This document shows, one piece after another, positions 1 through 8,068 of a DNA stretch of 64,000 nucleotides. The notes under the pieces are model-generated. The model had not been told where the DNA came from. It was given only the letters and a program-made list of their open reading frames with translations, and ran no database searches. Every line of letters begins with the position of its first letter. Positions within the stretch are counted from its first letter, which is position 1. The stretch is from assembly GCF_030684035.1 (NCBI RefSeq), contig NZ_JAUXPI010000009.1:43066-107065 (forward strand). The letters run 5' to 3'. A program made the position numbers and the translations under genes. Source of the DNA: Phaeovulum sp. (GTDB lineage Bacteria; Pseudomonadota; Alphaproteobacteria; Rhodobacterales; Rhodobacteraceae).

Positions 1-1586
1 ACCGAGTTCATGTCAAGCTGCATCGCATATTCGCAGCCATAGGCCTGAAAGACGCGCGCCATTGCCGAAGGTGTTGCGGTGGAGAAATAGGCGTAGATCA
101 GCATCCGGCGACCCTGCACGGTTTTCATGCAGGCACCGGCGCGCAGCGTACGCAGTTGCGCCTCGGCAGACCCCGACCAGTTCCCCGGCCCCCAGGAGCG
201 CACCAACGGCCCCGGCACCGAATCGCCGGTGGCGGGATCGGGCGCGATCAGCGGCACGCCGTTCTGCCGGGCAAAGCGGATCTGCGGCAACAGCGCGTCA
301 TCCTCGACAGCCCATGTGCGCATGCCGATGGTGCCGTCTTCCAGCACATAAAGCGTGGCGAGATCGGGAACCAGCTTGCTCAGGACCACGCCGTTGACGA
401 CAAAGCCGTAGTGATGGCCGTTGTAGCTGAAGGCATAATCGCCCATGCGAAAGGCACCATGTTCGCGCTTGTAGCCGCCGGTAAAGGTGGCGGCGACCCG
501 GTGCGCCTGCGACGGGCTGACCATGCCGAGCGTCACCAGCGGCGTGCTCGATGCAACGCCGTCGGGCCCGGGAATGGAGTAGTTGCGCCCCGAGCCCGAG
601 GGCCGCGGCGACCAGTTCAGTGTCGGGTGATCGGTGCCGACCTCGTAGCCGACTTCGAATTCGGTCAGATCGAAGGCGACAAGGTAGGCGGTGGCCCAGC
701 GTTCAACCTCGTCCAGCCAGTTGGTTTCGTTCGGGCGGTCGAGAATTTCGCGGCTGATCTTGGCGGGTTGCACGACACTTGCGTAAACCCCGGTATTGCC
801 CGCCATCGCATACCAGTTGCCCTGCGCTATGCCACCTTCAGGTGCGCCTTGCAGCGCCATGCCGATCGAGGTCGAGATCACCGGAAAATCCACCAGCGCC
901 GCTTGCCCCAGCGCCTCGACCACGCTGCCCGCTGCGGTGATGCCAAGCGTTACCCCGGTTTCGGCATAGGCATCCTGATAGAAGGTATCCTTGACCAGAT
1001 TCACCAGGCTGTCGCCGAACCAGACGTTATCGCGCAAGAATTCGGCGGTGCGTTCGCGCGAAGTGCGCGAGCCGTCAACCCGGTTGCGCAAATAGACCTG
1101 GCCATTGCAGAGCGGAGCAAAGGGCAGCCCCGCCTTTTGCGCCGCTTCCAGCACGGAAGCTTGTTCAACGACCAGCGGACAACTGTAGTTGCCATCCGCC
1201 CGCGCCAGCCGCAACGTCGGCACCTCGGCAGGTTCCAGCGCAAGTTCAACCCCGTGGCTGTCGATGTTTTCGAGGTGGTAGAAGCTCGAGCGCCGGGCAG
1301 CGGGTGCCTTGAGTTCAAGCAGATACCACGAATTGATTGCGGGGCTGAGCGAGACAAGCTTCAACTCGGTGCCGTCGGTCAGCGTCATGCGCTGCTCTGC
1401 GCGGAAGGGCTGCAAATCGACAATTGTCTTGGTTGCCACCGCATCATAGGCAAGACGCTGTGCCGCAAGCTGATCGGCACCGGGCAGCGGAATGCCCTGT
1501 GCGCTGCCCTGTGTCGGCGCAAGGGCGAGCGCGGCAAGCAAAGGCAAGCAGGCAGACAGGCGGCCAGCACGGGTACTAAATATCAT
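1..1586 (-). CDS. secreted phosphodiester-glycosidase-like protein (3' part off window)
   Basis: The frame is open from an ATG at 1586 down to the window edge (528 codons), so the C-terminus is missing. The N-terminus is a signal peptide: MIFSTRAGR, a hydrophobic stretch, then a likely cleavage at GSAQG (about residue 30). The last ~130 visible residues have the pattern of the phosphodiester glycosidase fold (NAGPA/PF09992-like): TFTGGY, then HGAF, then a TLYVLEDGTIGM strand, then AYGCEYAMQLDMNS, where relatives usually have LDGG. That family match is my reading of the pattern, not a search. The function of the first 350 residues is unrecognised. No clear Shine-Dalgarno precedes the ATG, but the signal peptide begins exactly there. 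It is divergent from the GntR gene that follows. Confidence 0.75.
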   Translation of the reverse strand, partial: MIFSTRAGRLSACLPLLAALALAPTQGSAQGIPLPGADQLAAQRLAYDAVATKTIVDLQPFRAEQRMTLTDGTELKLVSLSPAINSWYLLELKAPAARRSSFYHLENIDSHGVELALEPAEVPTLRLARADGNYSCPLVVEQASVLEAAQKAGLPFAPLCNGQVYLRNRVDGSRTSRERTAEFLRDNVWFGDSLVNLVKDTFYQDAYAETGVTLGITAAGSVVEALGQAALVDFPVISTSIGMALQGAPEGGIAQGNWYAMAGNTGVYASVVQPAKISREILDRPNETNWLDEVERWATAYLVAFDLTEFEVGYEVGTDHPTLNWSPRPSGSGRNYSIPGPDGVASSTPLVTLGMVSPSQAHRVAATFTGGYKREHGAFRMGDYAFSYNGHHYGFVVNGVVLSKLVPDLATLYVLEDGTIGMRTWAVEDDALLPQIRFARQNGVPLIAPDPATGDSVPGPLVRSWGPGNWSGSAEAQLRTLRAGACMKTVQGRRMLIYAYFSTATPSAMARVFQAYGCEYAMQLDMNS

Positions 1587-1774
1587 TCGTGGCAAAAATA
1601 GCTGACGCAATCCGCACTCCCTCAACTCTTACTCTGCGCAGAAAGGCTCCCAAGCCGGAACCGCGCACCCGCCAAGCCCGCCAAAGTTCACTCAAGCGAG
1701 CACTGCAAGACGTGCCAAGATACCGCAGGAAATCCATGACCCGCAACACTTTAGCGAGCGATGTCAGGGCGGAC

Positions 1775-1830
1775 AGCAATATGTGATTGCTTCGGGGCTT
1801 GCCTGCATCTGACAGGTCAAATAACATGTT
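1775..1830. promoter_or_regulatory. cluster of short inverted repeats upstream of GntR gene (candidate operators)
   Basis: In the 268-base divergent intergenic region there are three dyads: AGCAAT-ATGTG-ATTGCT (1775-1791, perfect 6-bp arms), TGACAGGTCA (1810-1819, 4-bp arms) and AACATGTT (1823-1830, perfect). GntR/FCD regulators bind short palindromes near their own genes, so these are candidate sites for autoregulation and control of the kinase-isomerase operon. Assignment to a particular regulator is inference. Confidence 0.4.
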
Positions 1831-1854
1831 ACTGTGCCAAGCAGACCTTTCGGC

Positions 1855-2541
1855 ATGGGCGACACGGGGAAAACTGTCTTGGCTGCCGATCAGATCGAGT
1901 TCCAGACGCTGCGTGACAAGGCCTACGCGAGCTTTACCGAGCATCTGCTTGCCCGCACCATTGCGCCCGGCCAGTTCGTTTCGCAGCGCGAGTTGGTCGA
2001 GATTACCGGCATGCCGCTTGGGGCGATTCGGGAAATGATTCCGCGGCTTGAGGCGGATGGGCTGATCCGCGCGGTGCCGCAGCGGGGGCTGCAAGTCGCA
2101 CAGGTCGACCTCGATCTGATCCGCAACGCCTTTCAGCTGCGTCTGGTGATCGAGCGCGAGGCGGTAACGCAGTTTTGCCAGACCGCGCCGCGGGCCGAGC
2201 TTGAATCGCTGCTTGCGGCGCATCGCGCGGCGCAGGACGAAGCCGGTGGCTGGGTCACGCCAACCGCTCTTGACCGCGCGCAAGAGCTCGACTGGGCATT
2301 CCATGACCGCATGGTGGATGCGTTGGAAAACGAGCTGATCTCGAATGTCTACCGGGTCAATTCCGTGCGTATCCGGCTGATCCGGCTGGCGCAAACACGG
2401 ATGCTGCCGGCGCTGTTGCCGACTGTGATGGGCGAGCATATCGCCATCATCGAAGCGATGCTGGCGCGCGACCCGGCCGCAGCGGGGGCGGCGCTTGAAG
2501 CGCATATCGAGGTGGCGCGGCGGCGCGCACTGGGGGTTTGA
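1855..2541 (+). CDS. GntR-family transcriptional regulator, FCD subfamily
   Basis: About 228 residues from ATG 1855; a GTG in frame at 1834 would add seven. Residues ~15-80 form a winged helix-turn-helix (ELVEITGMPLGAIREMIPRLEADGLI), followed by an all-helical FCD ligand domain with the usual FH and EHxxIxxAxxxxDxxxA motifs (AFHDRMVDAL; GEHIAIIEAML; AAALEAHIEVA). The kinase gene starts at the base after its stop, so regulator, kinase and isomerase form one transcription unit. FCD regulators typically sense small carboxylic or sugar acids and repress the adjacent catabolic genes. The effector is not evident. Confidence 0.9.
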   Translation: MGDTGKTVLAADQIEFQTLRDKAYASFTEHLLARTIAPGQFVSQRELVEITGMPLGAIREMIPRLEADGLIRAVPQRGLQVAQVDLDLIRNAFQLRLVIEREAVTQFCQTAPRAELESLLAAHRAAQDEAGGWVTPTALDRAQELDWAFHDRMVDALENELISNVYRVNSVRIRLIRLAQTRMLPALLPTVMGEHIAIIEAMLARDPAAAGAALEAHIEVARRRALGV

Positions 2542-4164
2542 ATGGGCCATTTCATCGGAATCGACGTCGGAACCGGCAGCGCGCGGGCTGGGGTTTTCGA
2601 CGCCAGCGGGCAACTTCTTGCCGCCGCTTCCGCACCGATCGCCGCGCATTGGCCGCGCCCCGATTTCGCGCAGCAAAGCTCGGCTGAAATCTGGGCGGCG
2701 GTGGCGGCGGCCTGCCGGGGGGCGGTGTCCGGCGCGGATGTGGCCGCAGGTGACATTGCGGGCCTCGGCTTTGACGCAACCTGCTCGCTGGTGGTGGCCG
2801 ATGCCAAGGGAGGCCCGGTTTCGGTCTGCCCGGATGGTGCGGCGGGGCAAGACGTGGTGCTCTGGATGGACCACCGCGCCATTGCCGATGCCGAGGCGAT
2901 CAATGCCACCGGTGCGGCAGTGCTGGCACATGTCGGCGGTGTCATTTCGCCTGAAATGCAGATGCCGAAACTCCGCTGGCTCAAGCGCGAGTTGCCGCAA
3001 GCCTGGGCGAAAGCGGCGCGGTTCTGGGATCTGCCGGACTGGCTCGCGCATCGTGCCACTGGCACCGAGACACGCTCGCTTTGCTCGGCGGTGTGCAAAT
3101 GGGCCTATCTTGGCCACAAGGGCACCGCGGGCGAGGGCTGGGACAAGGGCTTTCTGGCCGAGATCGGGCTTGGCGATCTCGCCGGTGACCCGGCGCGTAT
3201 CGGCACCCGCTTTGCCGCGCCGGGCGAGGCGGTGGGTACACTCAGCGCCGCGGCGGCGGCAGAGCTGGGGCTCAGCCCCGGCACCCCGGTTGCCAGCGGC
3301 ATGATCGACGCCTATGCGGGCGCGCTCGGCACGCTGGGTGTTGCACCCGAACGCGGGAGGGAGGCGCGGCTGGCGGTGATCGCGGGCACCTCGGCCTGCC
3401 ATATCCTGACCGCGCCCGAGGCGGTGTTCGTGCCCGGTGTCTGGGGGCCGTACCTTTCGGTGCTGATCGGTGGGGTCTGGGCGAACGAAGGCGGCCAATC
3501 GGCGGCGGGCGCGCTGATCGACGCAGTTCTGTCCCGCCACGCGGCCCTTGCCGAGGTCGAGGCGGAGGCCCGCGCCAAGGGCCTGCGCCCGACCGACCTG
3601 CTTGATGCGCGGCTGGCGGCAATGGCTTTCGAAACCGCAACCCTGACCCGCACCCGCCATGTGCAGCCGGATTTCCACGGCAACCGCTCGCCCTTGGCCG
3701 ACCCGACGCGCCACGGCGCGATCAGCGGCCTCACGCTTGCGCATGATGCGAACGACCTTGCGCTGGACTACCTCGCAACGGTGCAGGCGCTTGCCTATGG
3801 CACCCGCCACATCATCACCGAAATGCGCGCGGCGGGGGCGGCGGTTGACGCGATCGTGGTGAGCGGCGGGCTGGCGAAGAACGCGCTTTATCTGCGCGAA
3901 ACCGCCGATGCCACCGGCTGCACCGTGCTGGTGCCCGCGCAGGCCGAGCCGGTGCTGCTGGGGGCCGCGATGCTCGGGGCGGTCGCATCCGGCAGCTTTG
4001 CCAGCCTTCCCGCAGCCATGGCGGCGATGAGCGGGCCGGTTCATGCCATTGCCCCGCGCGGCGGCGCGATTGCCGCCTATCACGATGCAAAATACGCCGT
4101 GTTCCGGCGCATGCAGGACGATTTTCAGCACTATGCCGCCCTGATGGCGGTTGTGGAGGCATAA
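2542..4164 (+). CDS. FGGY-family carbohydrate kinase (ribulokinase-like)
   Basis: 540 residues, the usual length for FGGY pentulose kinases. It phosphorylates a keto- or polyhydroxy-sugar with ATP in the cytoplasm. The N-terminal ATPase-fold motif is GIDVGTGSARAGVFD (residues ~5-19). A WMDHRA motif (like WRDHRA of ribulokinases) sits near residue 110 and the C-terminal ATP-binding segment VVSGGLAKNALYLRETAD near 435. It resembles the broad D-ribulokinase/FGGY-domain group more than AraB or XylB. It directly abuts the regulator upstream and the isomerase downstream (4165), implying isomerase-then-kinase processing of one sugar. The substrate cannot be named from sequence. Confidence 0.88.
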   Translation: MGHFIGIDVGTGSARAGVFDASGQLLAAASAPIAAHWPRPDFAQQSSAEIWAAVAAACRGAVSGADVAAGDIAGLGFDATCSLVVADAKGGPVSVCPDGAAGQDVVLWMDHRAIADAEAINATGAAVLAHVGGVISPEMQMPKLRWLKRELPQAWAKAARFWDLPDWLAHRATGTETRSLCSAVCKWAYLGHKGTAGEGWDKGFLAEIGLGDLAGDPARIGTRFAAPGEAVGTLSAAAAAELGLSPGTPVASGMIDAYAGALGTLGVAPERGREARLAVIAGTSACHILTAPEAVFVPGVWGPYLSVLIGGVWANEGGQSAAGALIDAVLSRHAALAEVEAEARAKGLRPTDLLDARLAAMAFETATLTRTRHVQPDFHGNRSPLADPTRHGAISGLTLAHDANDLALDYLATVQALAYGTRHIITEMRAAGAAVDAIVVSGGLAKNALYLRETADATGCTVLVPAQAEPVLLGAAMLGAVASGSFASLPAAMAAMSGPVHAIAPRGGAIAAYHDAKYAVFRRMQDDFQHYAALMAVVEA

Positions 4165-5754
4165 ATGACCAAGATCATGCTGGTTTCCAGCGGCGACCTG
4201 CGCGAAAGCGCGAACCTGACCTGCTGGCCCGCGCAAAGCGCGATGGAGGCGCGGCTGGCGGAGGTGCTGGCGGGCATGGGCCACGAGCTTGTGCGCGCCC
4301 ACCCGGTCAAGCCTGCGGGTCACGGGTTTATCGCCAGCCAGCGCGAGGGCATGGATGTTTTCGCCAATATCGAGCCGCAGGCCCCGCTGATTGTCGCCGA
4401 GGCCGTCTGGCAATATTCGCACCACCTTCTTGCCGGGCTATTCGCCCACAAGGGCCCGATCCTGACGGTGGCGAACTGGGCCGGGCAATGGCCGGGGCTG
4501 GTTGGTCTGCTGAACCTGAACGGCTCGCTTACCAAGGCGGGGGTGCCGTTCTCATCGCTGTGGAGCGTGGCTTTTTCCGATGATTTCTTTCTGAACGGGT
4601 TGCAGGAATGGCTCGGAACAGGAAAAATCAAACATGACCTGCGCCATCTGCGCGCGTTCGACCCCGCCACCGTGCCTGCCGCCGATGCCGCAATGGCGGG
4701 CGCGATTGCTGACGATATCCGCGCCAGAAAGCTCATTCTCGGGGTCTTCGACGAGGGCTGCATGGGCATGTACAACGCCATCATTCCCGACGAGCTGCTG
4801 ATGCCGCTGGGCATCTACAAGGAACGACTCTCACAGTCGGCGCTTTACTTTGCCACCCGTCAGGTGCCCGAGGCCGAGGCCCGCGCCGCCTATGACTGGA
4901 TGCGCGCCAAGGGCATGACCTTTCACCTTGGCCAGAACCCGGCGACCGAGTTGACCGAGGTGCAGGTGATCGATCAGTGCCGGATGTATGTCGCGGCAGT
5001 GCGGCTGGCCGATGCCTTCGGCTGCGAGGCGATAGGGATTCAGTATCAGCAGGGGCTGAAAGACCTCTGCCCCGCATCCGATCTGGTGGAAGGGATGCTG
5101 AACAACGCCGACCGCCCGCCAGTCAGCCGCGCCGATGGTTCGGTGATCCGCGATGGTCAGGCAATCGTGCATTTCAACGAGGTTGATGAATGCGCCGGGC
5201 TTGATGGTGTGCTGATCAACCGCCTGCACAGCGCCCTTGGCCAGCCGGTCGAAAACACCCTGCACGACCTGCGCTGGGGCGAGAATTTCGTGGTGGATGG
5301 CAAAAGCGAGTTTGTCTGGCTGTTCGAAATCTCCGGTGCCGCCCCCCCCGCGCATCACCTTGGCGGCTGGGCGGGGTCGGAAAGCCTGCGCCAGCCCGCA
5401 ATGTATTTTCCCGCCGGTGGCGGCAGCCTGCGCGGCGTGGCAAAGCCCGGAGAAATCATCTGGAGCCGGATTTTTGTTGAAGGTGGTGCACTGCACATGG
5501 ACCTTGGCCGCGGCCGCGCCGTGACCCTGCCCGAGGCCGAAAGCCGCCGCCGGGCGGCAGCGACCAGCCCCGAATGGCCGATGATGCACGCAGTTTTGCA
5601 GGGTGTGTCGCGCGATGCGATGATGGCGCGGCACCGGGCGAACCACATTCAGGTGGTTTATGCAGAAGATGCCGCGGCGGCAGACCGCGCCATGCTCGCC
5701 AAGGCATCGCTTGCCGACGCGCTGGGCATTGCCGTGCATCTTTGCGGGGTCTGA
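4165..5754 (+). CDS. L-fucose/L-arabinose-isomerase-like protein
   Basis: 529 residues, starting immediately after the kinase stop codon. It resembles the sugar-isomerase superfamily that includes L-fucose isomerase: an N-terminal Rossmann-like part, a central FDEGCMGMYNAIIPDELL segment, and the terminal HRANHIQVVYA motif that carries the metal-binding histidine of FucI-type enzymes. Members interconvert aldoses and ketoses with Mn2+. Coupling with an FGGY kinase suggests aldose to ketose to ketose phosphate. No sugar transporter or aldolase is adjacent inside the window, so pathway partners lie elsewhere or to the left. Specificity is unknown. Confidence 0.8.
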   Translation: MTKIMLVSSGDLRESANLTCWPAQSAMEARLAEVLAGMGHELVRAHPVKPAGHGFIASQREGMDVFANIEPQAPLIVAEAVWQYSHHLLAGLFAHKGPILTVANWAGQWPGLVGLLNLNGSLTKAGVPFSSLWSVAFSDDFFLNGLQEWLGTGKIKHDLRHLRAFDPATVPAADAAMAGAIADDIRARKLILGVFDEGCMGMYNAIIPDELLMPLGIYKERLSQSALYFATRQVPEAEARAAYDWMRAKGMTFHLGQNPATELTEVQVIDQCRMYVAAVRLADAFGCEAIGIQYQQGLKDLCPASDLVEGMLNNADRPPVSRADGSVIRDGQAIVHFNEVDECAGLDGVLINRLHSALGQPVENTLHDLRWGENFVVDGKSEFVWLFEISGAAPPAHHLGGWAGSESLRQPAMYFPAGGGSLRGVAKPGEIIWSRIFVEGGALHMDLGRGRAVTLPEAESRRRAAATSPEWPMMHAVLQGVSRDAMMARHRANHIQVVYAEDAAAADRAMLAKASLADALGIAVHLCGV

Positions 5755-5761
5755 ACCGGGC

Positions 5762-6418
5762 CTAGCCGAGCATGCGCGCCCGCAGCAGCGCCCCGGTTGC
5801 CTCGATATGCGCGACCAGCCGCGACACCGCCAGATCGGCGTTGCGCGCGCAGGCGGCGGCGGCGATGGCATCATGCTCGGCCTGCACATCGCGGCCAGCG
5901 GGCAGGTCGGCAAGGTAGAGCGCGCGGTAGCGGTCTTGCAGGCACCGCAACTGCGCGCAGAACTGCAACAAGAGCGGCATCGCCGCGCCACGCAGCAGCG
6001 CCATGTGGAACCCGGTATGCGCCGCCTCCCATGCAGCGGGGGCCTCGGCGCTGCGGGGCGTGGTGCGCAGCCGGTAGAGCGCGCCCATCACCTGGCTTTC
6101 CCAATCAAGATCGCCTGCCGCGACAGCGCCGCGTAGTGCCAGCGATTCGAGCGCGACCCGCAGCCGGGTGATTTCCGCAAGATCGCCAAGCGAAACCGGC
6201 GTCACCGAATAGCCGCGCTGATCTTCGAAGGCCACCAGCCCGTCCGCCACCAGCCGCGACATCGCTTCGCGCAACGGACTGATAGAGACGTCCTGCGCCT
6301 CGCGCAGCCGGTCGAGGTTGATCTTTTCGCCCGGCGCAAGCTCGCCGCGCACGATAGCGGCGCGCAGGTCGGCGACGATGCGGCTCGACAGGGTTTCCTT
6401 GCGCGTTTTCGTCGCCAT
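5762..6418 (-). CDS. GntR-family transcriptional regulator, FCD subfamily
   Basis: 218 residues with an N-terminal wHTH (SRIVADLRAAIVRGELAPG, then SISPLREAMSRLVADGLV) and a C-terminal FCD domain. It is convergent with the isomerase gene (7-base gap) and divergent from the next GntR gene. The two divergent regulators share a 145-base intergenic region with a perfect 8-bp inverted repeat. It could regulate the kinase-isomerase operon or the quinate/shikimate-type island; sequence alone does not decide. Confidence 0.88.
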   Translation of the reverse strand: MATKTRKETLSSRIVADLRAAIVRGELAPGEKINLDRLREAQDVSISPLREAMSRLVADGLVAFEDQRGYSVTPVSLGDLAEITRLRVALESLALRGAVAAGDLDWESQVMGALYRLRTTPRSAEAPAAWEAAHTGFHMALLRGAAMPLLLQFCAQLRCLQDRYRALYLADLPAGRDVQAEHDAIAAAACARNADLAVSRLVAHIEATGALLRARMLG

Positions 6419-6513
6419 ACTGGGCCTTCCGGTTCTGCGCCCCGAGCATAAGCGACGATCAGCGCCACAGCAATCTTTCCTGCAAAAAATGGATGATCGG
6501 CGATTTCTCTGGT

Positions 6514-6541
6514 GACAGACTGCCGCAGCCGCTAGTCTGTC
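6514..6541. promoter_or_regulatory. inverted repeat between divergent GntR genes
   Basis: GACAGACT (6514-6521) and AGTCTGTC (6534-6541) are perfect reverse complements separated by 12 bases, ending 22 bases before the GTG start of the gene at 6564. The position suits an operator overlapping that promoter. A transcript hairpin is the alternative. Confidence 0.4.
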
Positions 6542-6563
6542 GCAAACGGAAAGGCCCCCCGGC

Positions 6564-7223
6564 GTGACGCAATCGCTTGCCCAGACGACCTATGAAAAGA
6601 TGCGATCCGACATCATTTTCGGAAAGCTCGCGCCAGCCTCGCGGCTGCGGATGGAAGAGCTGCGCGCGCGCTACGGAGTTTCCGTGCCGACCCTGCGCGA
6701 GGCGCTCAGTCGGCTTGCAAGCGAGGGGCTGGCGGTGGCCGAAGACCAGCGCGGTTTTGCCGTTGCACCAATTTCCGAGGCCAACCTGCGCGAATTGGCG
6801 GCCCTGCGCACGCTGATCGAGTTGCACGCGCTCGAGCGTTCCTTCCATGTCGGCGATCTGGAGTGGAAATCGCGCGTGGTCGCTGCGCATCACAAGCTCA
6901 GCCGGATCGAACAGCGGATGATCGCGGGCGATGCTTGCGACCGGGTGGAATGGAAGCGCTACGATTCGGGGTTTCATCACGCGCTGATCATGGGCTGCGG
7001 ATCGGCGGAATTGCTGGCGGTGCACGGCTCGGTGTTCGACCGTTATCTGCGCTACCAGATGGTTTACCTCACCTTTCGCGGCCAAATAGCCGCCGACGAG
7101 CATCAAGCGCTGCTCGAGGCGGCGCTGGAACGCGATGCGGTGCGAGGAAAAGAGATTCTGGTGCGCCATATCGAAGGCGGGGTGGAGCACGCCCTGCGCG
7201 CCCACGCCGCGCAAGTCGCCTAG
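6564..7223 (+). CDS. GntR-family transcriptional regulator, FCD subfamily
   Basis: 219 residues from a GTG start (MTQSLAQTTYEKMRSD). The wHTH lies at residues ~10-75 (RYGVSVPTLREALSRLASEGL), followed by an FCD domain (FHHALIMGCGSAELL; DEHQALLEAALERDA). Its 3' end overlaps the convergent dehydrogenase gene by 4 bases (7220-7223), so it borders the TRAP/dehydroquinate island and is the most likely regulator of it. This assignment is positional inference. Confidence 0.88.
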   Translation: MTQSLAQTTYEKMRSDIIFGKLAPASRLRMEELRARYGVSVPTLREALSRLASEGLAVAEDQRGFAVAPISEANLRELAALRTLIELHALERSFHVGDLEWKSRVVAAHHKLSRIEQRMIAGDACDRVEWKRYDSGFHHALIMGCGSAELLAVHGSVFDRYLRYQMVYLTFRGQIAADEHQALLEAALERDAVRGKEILVRHIEGGVEHALRAHAAQVA

Positions 7224-8068
7224 GCGCGGTGGCTCAAGATGCCCCGCACCCAGTCCGGGTTGGCAACCTCAAGCCCGGAGAAGATTTCGAACGCCCGCAC
7301 CCCTTGCTGGAAATAAAGCTCGTAGCCGCCTAGAAATGCCGCGCCAAGCCCGGTGACCTGCGCCCGGAAAGGCGTGTCGGCCGGGGTATAGACCGCGTCA
7401 AACGCCCAGACCGGACGTCCGCGCACCGCTTCGGGCAGCGGTGATCCCGGGCGGCCCTCCATGCCAAGAGGGGTGCAGTTCACCACCCCGTCGATCCCCG
7501 CAAGATCGTGCAGGCGGGCCGGGTCTGCGGCGGCGACCGCAACCGCCGAATGGCCCCGGATCGCCGCGGCAAGCGACGCTACCTTGCCCGCGTCGGTATC
7601 ATGAAGCAGGATTTCCGAGGCTCCGAGGTCTGCAAGCCCGAAGCCGACCGCCCGCCCCACGCCGCCAGTGCCCAGCACCAGCACCCGCCCGGGCTTTCGC
7701 GCGCCAAAGGCGGCGCGCCAGGCTGCAACAAATCCGGAATGGTCGGTGTTGAAGGCGCGCGGCCCTTCGGGGGTGAAAAGCACGGTGTTGGCAGACCCCA
7801 TCGCCCGCACCACGGGATCGCCCGCAGGCACCTGCGCCGCCGCCTCTTCCTTATGCGGATAGGTCACGTTGACCCCGGCAAAGCCGAGCCGCGCGCATTG
7901 CGCCAGAAGGTCGGGAAAGCCCAGCCCCCACTCTGCCGGAATGATCAGATCGTAGGTGACATTCACCCCCAGCGACAGCCCGCACAGCACATGCAGCGCG
8001 GGCGAGCGTGTGGCGGTGATGTTGCCGCCGATCAGCCCCAGACGGAGCGTCCGCACCGGCTCGCTCAT
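7220..8068 (-). CDS. shikimate/quinate dehydrogenase-like protein (AroE superfamily)
   Basis: 282 residues. The N-terminal substrate domain has the serine-bearing motif ATRSPALH (~20), NVTYPHK with the catalytic lysine (~68) and NTDHSGF with the paired aspartate (~106). The NAD(P)-binding domain has GTGGVGRAVGFGL (~131), and the C-terminus has GGYELYFQQGVRAFEIFSG. The family reversibly oxidises shikimate (or quinate) to the 3-dehydro form. Here it is the last gene of a TRAP transporter operon (ATGA overlap with dctM at 8065-8068) and faces a type II dehydroquinate dehydratase. This suggests catabolic oxidation rather than aromatic amino-acid synthesis; the biosynthetic aroE should be elsewhere. 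NAD versus NADP preference is not predictable here. Confidence 0.85.
   Translation of the reverse strand: MSEPVRTLRLGLIGGNITATRSPALHVLCGLSLGVNVTYDLIIPAEWGLGFPDLLAQCARLGFAGVNVTYPHKEEAAAQVPAGDPVVRAMGSANTVLFTPEGPRAFNTDHSGFVAAWRAAFGARKPGRVLVLGTGGVGRAVGFGLADLGASEILLHDTDAGKVASLAAAIRGHSAVAVAAADPARLHDLAGIDGVVNCTPLGMEGRPGSPLPEAVRGRPVWAFDAVYTPADTPFRAQVTGLGAAFLGGYELYFQQGVRAFEIFSGLEVANPDWVRGILSHRA

Noticed and set aside
1576..4425. 949-codon open frame on the minus strand
   Set aside because: It is antisense to the GntR gene and the FGGY kinase, which have clear family motifs; its protein is rich in Arg/His/Gly without any recognisable domain. Long antisense frames are expected at this G+C content.
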